A DNA stretch of 5,558 bases from Alphaproteobacteria bacterium (lineage in GTDB: Bacteria; Pseudomonadota; Alphaproteobacteria; CACIAM-22H2): assembly GCA_016869915.1 (NCBI GenBank), contig VGDA01000267.1, positions 1 through 5,558 on the forward strand, written 5' to 3'. How positions within the stretch are numbered: position 1 is the stretch's first letter; every line of letters begins with the position of its first letter. Positions 5,137 to 5,558 of the stretch are shown here, piece after piece. Position numbers and translations under genes: made by a program. Below the pieces are notes generated by a model. The model ran no database searches. It had not been told where the DNA came from and saw nothing but the letters and a program-made list of their open reading frames with translations.

Positions 5137-5558
5137 ATGGCTTCCCAGAAGAGCGGCGCGGCCGCCGACGCTGCGCAGGCGAGGACCCTGCTCGTCTGCT
5201 CCTGCGAGGGCACGATGCCGGTCGACGCGGGCGCGATCGCGCGCGGCTGCGGCGCCACCCCGCGCCCGGCCGAGGCGCTGTGCCGCCGCCAGCTCGACAT
5301 CTTCCGCCAGGCCCTCGCCGAGGGCGGCCAGCTGACCGTCGGCTGCACGCAGGAACAGCCGCTCTTCGACGAGGAGGCCACGGCGCTCGGCCGCGAGGGC
5401 GCGGTCGCCTACGCCAGCCTGCGCGAGGCCGCGGGCTGGTCCTCGGAGGCCGGCGCGGCCGGCCCGAAGATGGCAGCCCTGCTCGCCGCCGCCGCCGTCG
5501 AGATGCCGCCCACGCGCGTCGTCTCGATGGCGAGCAAGGGCGTGACGCTCGTCTACGG
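5137..5558 (+). CDS. 4Fe-4S ferredoxin-type protein of FDH loci, N-terminal 140 residues
   Basis: This gene is transcribed away from the others and runs off the right edge. The visible 140 residues begin MASQKSGAA and include LLVCSCEGTMPVD (18-30), a Cys at 38, LCRRQLDIF (48-56), LTVGCTQEQPLF (66-77) and REAAGWSSEAG...GPKMAALLA (96-117). Cysteines at 21, 23, 38, 49 and 70 could hold a metal or cluster, but this is not a classical CxxCxxC ferredoxin motif. In the family as I recall it (about 650 residues), true 4Fe-4S motifs come later, beyond this window. The ATG at 5137 has AAGGGAG 5 nt upstream. Such proteins recur next to the ligase-like, DUF6505, DUF6352, DUF3305 and DUF3306 genes, suggesting electron transfer or cluster delivery in FDH maturation or turnover. 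Family assignment is good; the function is inference. Confidence 0.78.
   Translation, partial: MASQKSGAAADAAQARTLLVCSCEGTMPVDAGAIARGCGATPRPAEALCRRQLDIFRQALAEGGQLTVGCTQEQPLFDEEATALGREGAVAYASLREAAGWSSEAGAAGPKMAALLAAAAVEMPPTRVVSMASKGVTLVY

Overview
The window is a compact, very GC-rich piece of a bacterial chromosome. Most codons end in G or C, coding density is high, ATGA/GTGA-type gene overlaps are frequent, and the protein families point to an alphaproteobacterium (a Rhizobiales- or Rhodospirillales-like organism; the genus cannot be read from the sequence). It is the accessory end of a respiratory, Tat-exported formate dehydrogenase (FDH) locus, of the membrane-bound molybdenum/tungsten type (FDH-N/FDH-O or methylotroph Fdh3-like).

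Layout. Eight genes run leftwards (minus strand) and one runs rightwards. Reading in the direction of leftward transcription from 5008: a degenerate biotin/lipoate-protein-ligase-like protein (5008-4247, TTG start), a DUF6505-like protein (4250-3672, GTG start), a DUF6352-like protein (3675-2665), a DUF3305 protein (2653-2129) and a DUF3306 protein (2129-1368). A relatively AT-rich 161-bp gap (1207-1367) follows and holds the best promoter in the window. After it come an unusual fusion of an N-terminal helix-turn-helix with a TorD-type chaperone (1206-427), a 71-residue Tat-signal protein of the 'formate dehydrogenase region TAT target' type (371-156), and the first 47 codons of the FDH catalytic alpha subunit with its Tat signal (142 to beyond base 1). 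Divergent from this set, across a 128-bp gap with a single TATATA patch, starts a Cys-rich protein resembling the N-terminus of the 4Fe-4S ferredoxin proteins found at such loci (5137 to beyond 5558).

How the genes may work together. The TorD-like chaperone would bind the Tat signal of the alpha subunit (and perhaps of the small Tat protein) and hold it until the molybdopterin cofactor and Fe-S clusters are in. The DUF3305/3306/6352/6505 proteins, the ligase-like protein and the ferredoxin recur beside such FDHs but, as far as I know, have no assigned biochemistry. The five-gene block is tightly packed: three junctions overlap by 1 or 4 nt and the fourth gap is 11 nt. It therefore looks like one translationally coupled maturation, assembly or electron-transfer module. 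The main points of interest are the HTH-chaperone fusion, the ligase-like protein that lacks the catalytic lysine, and the module as an uncharacterised FDH assembly system.

Every gap over 50 bp is covered below. No RNA gene, CRISPR array, insertion sequence or attachment site was seen.
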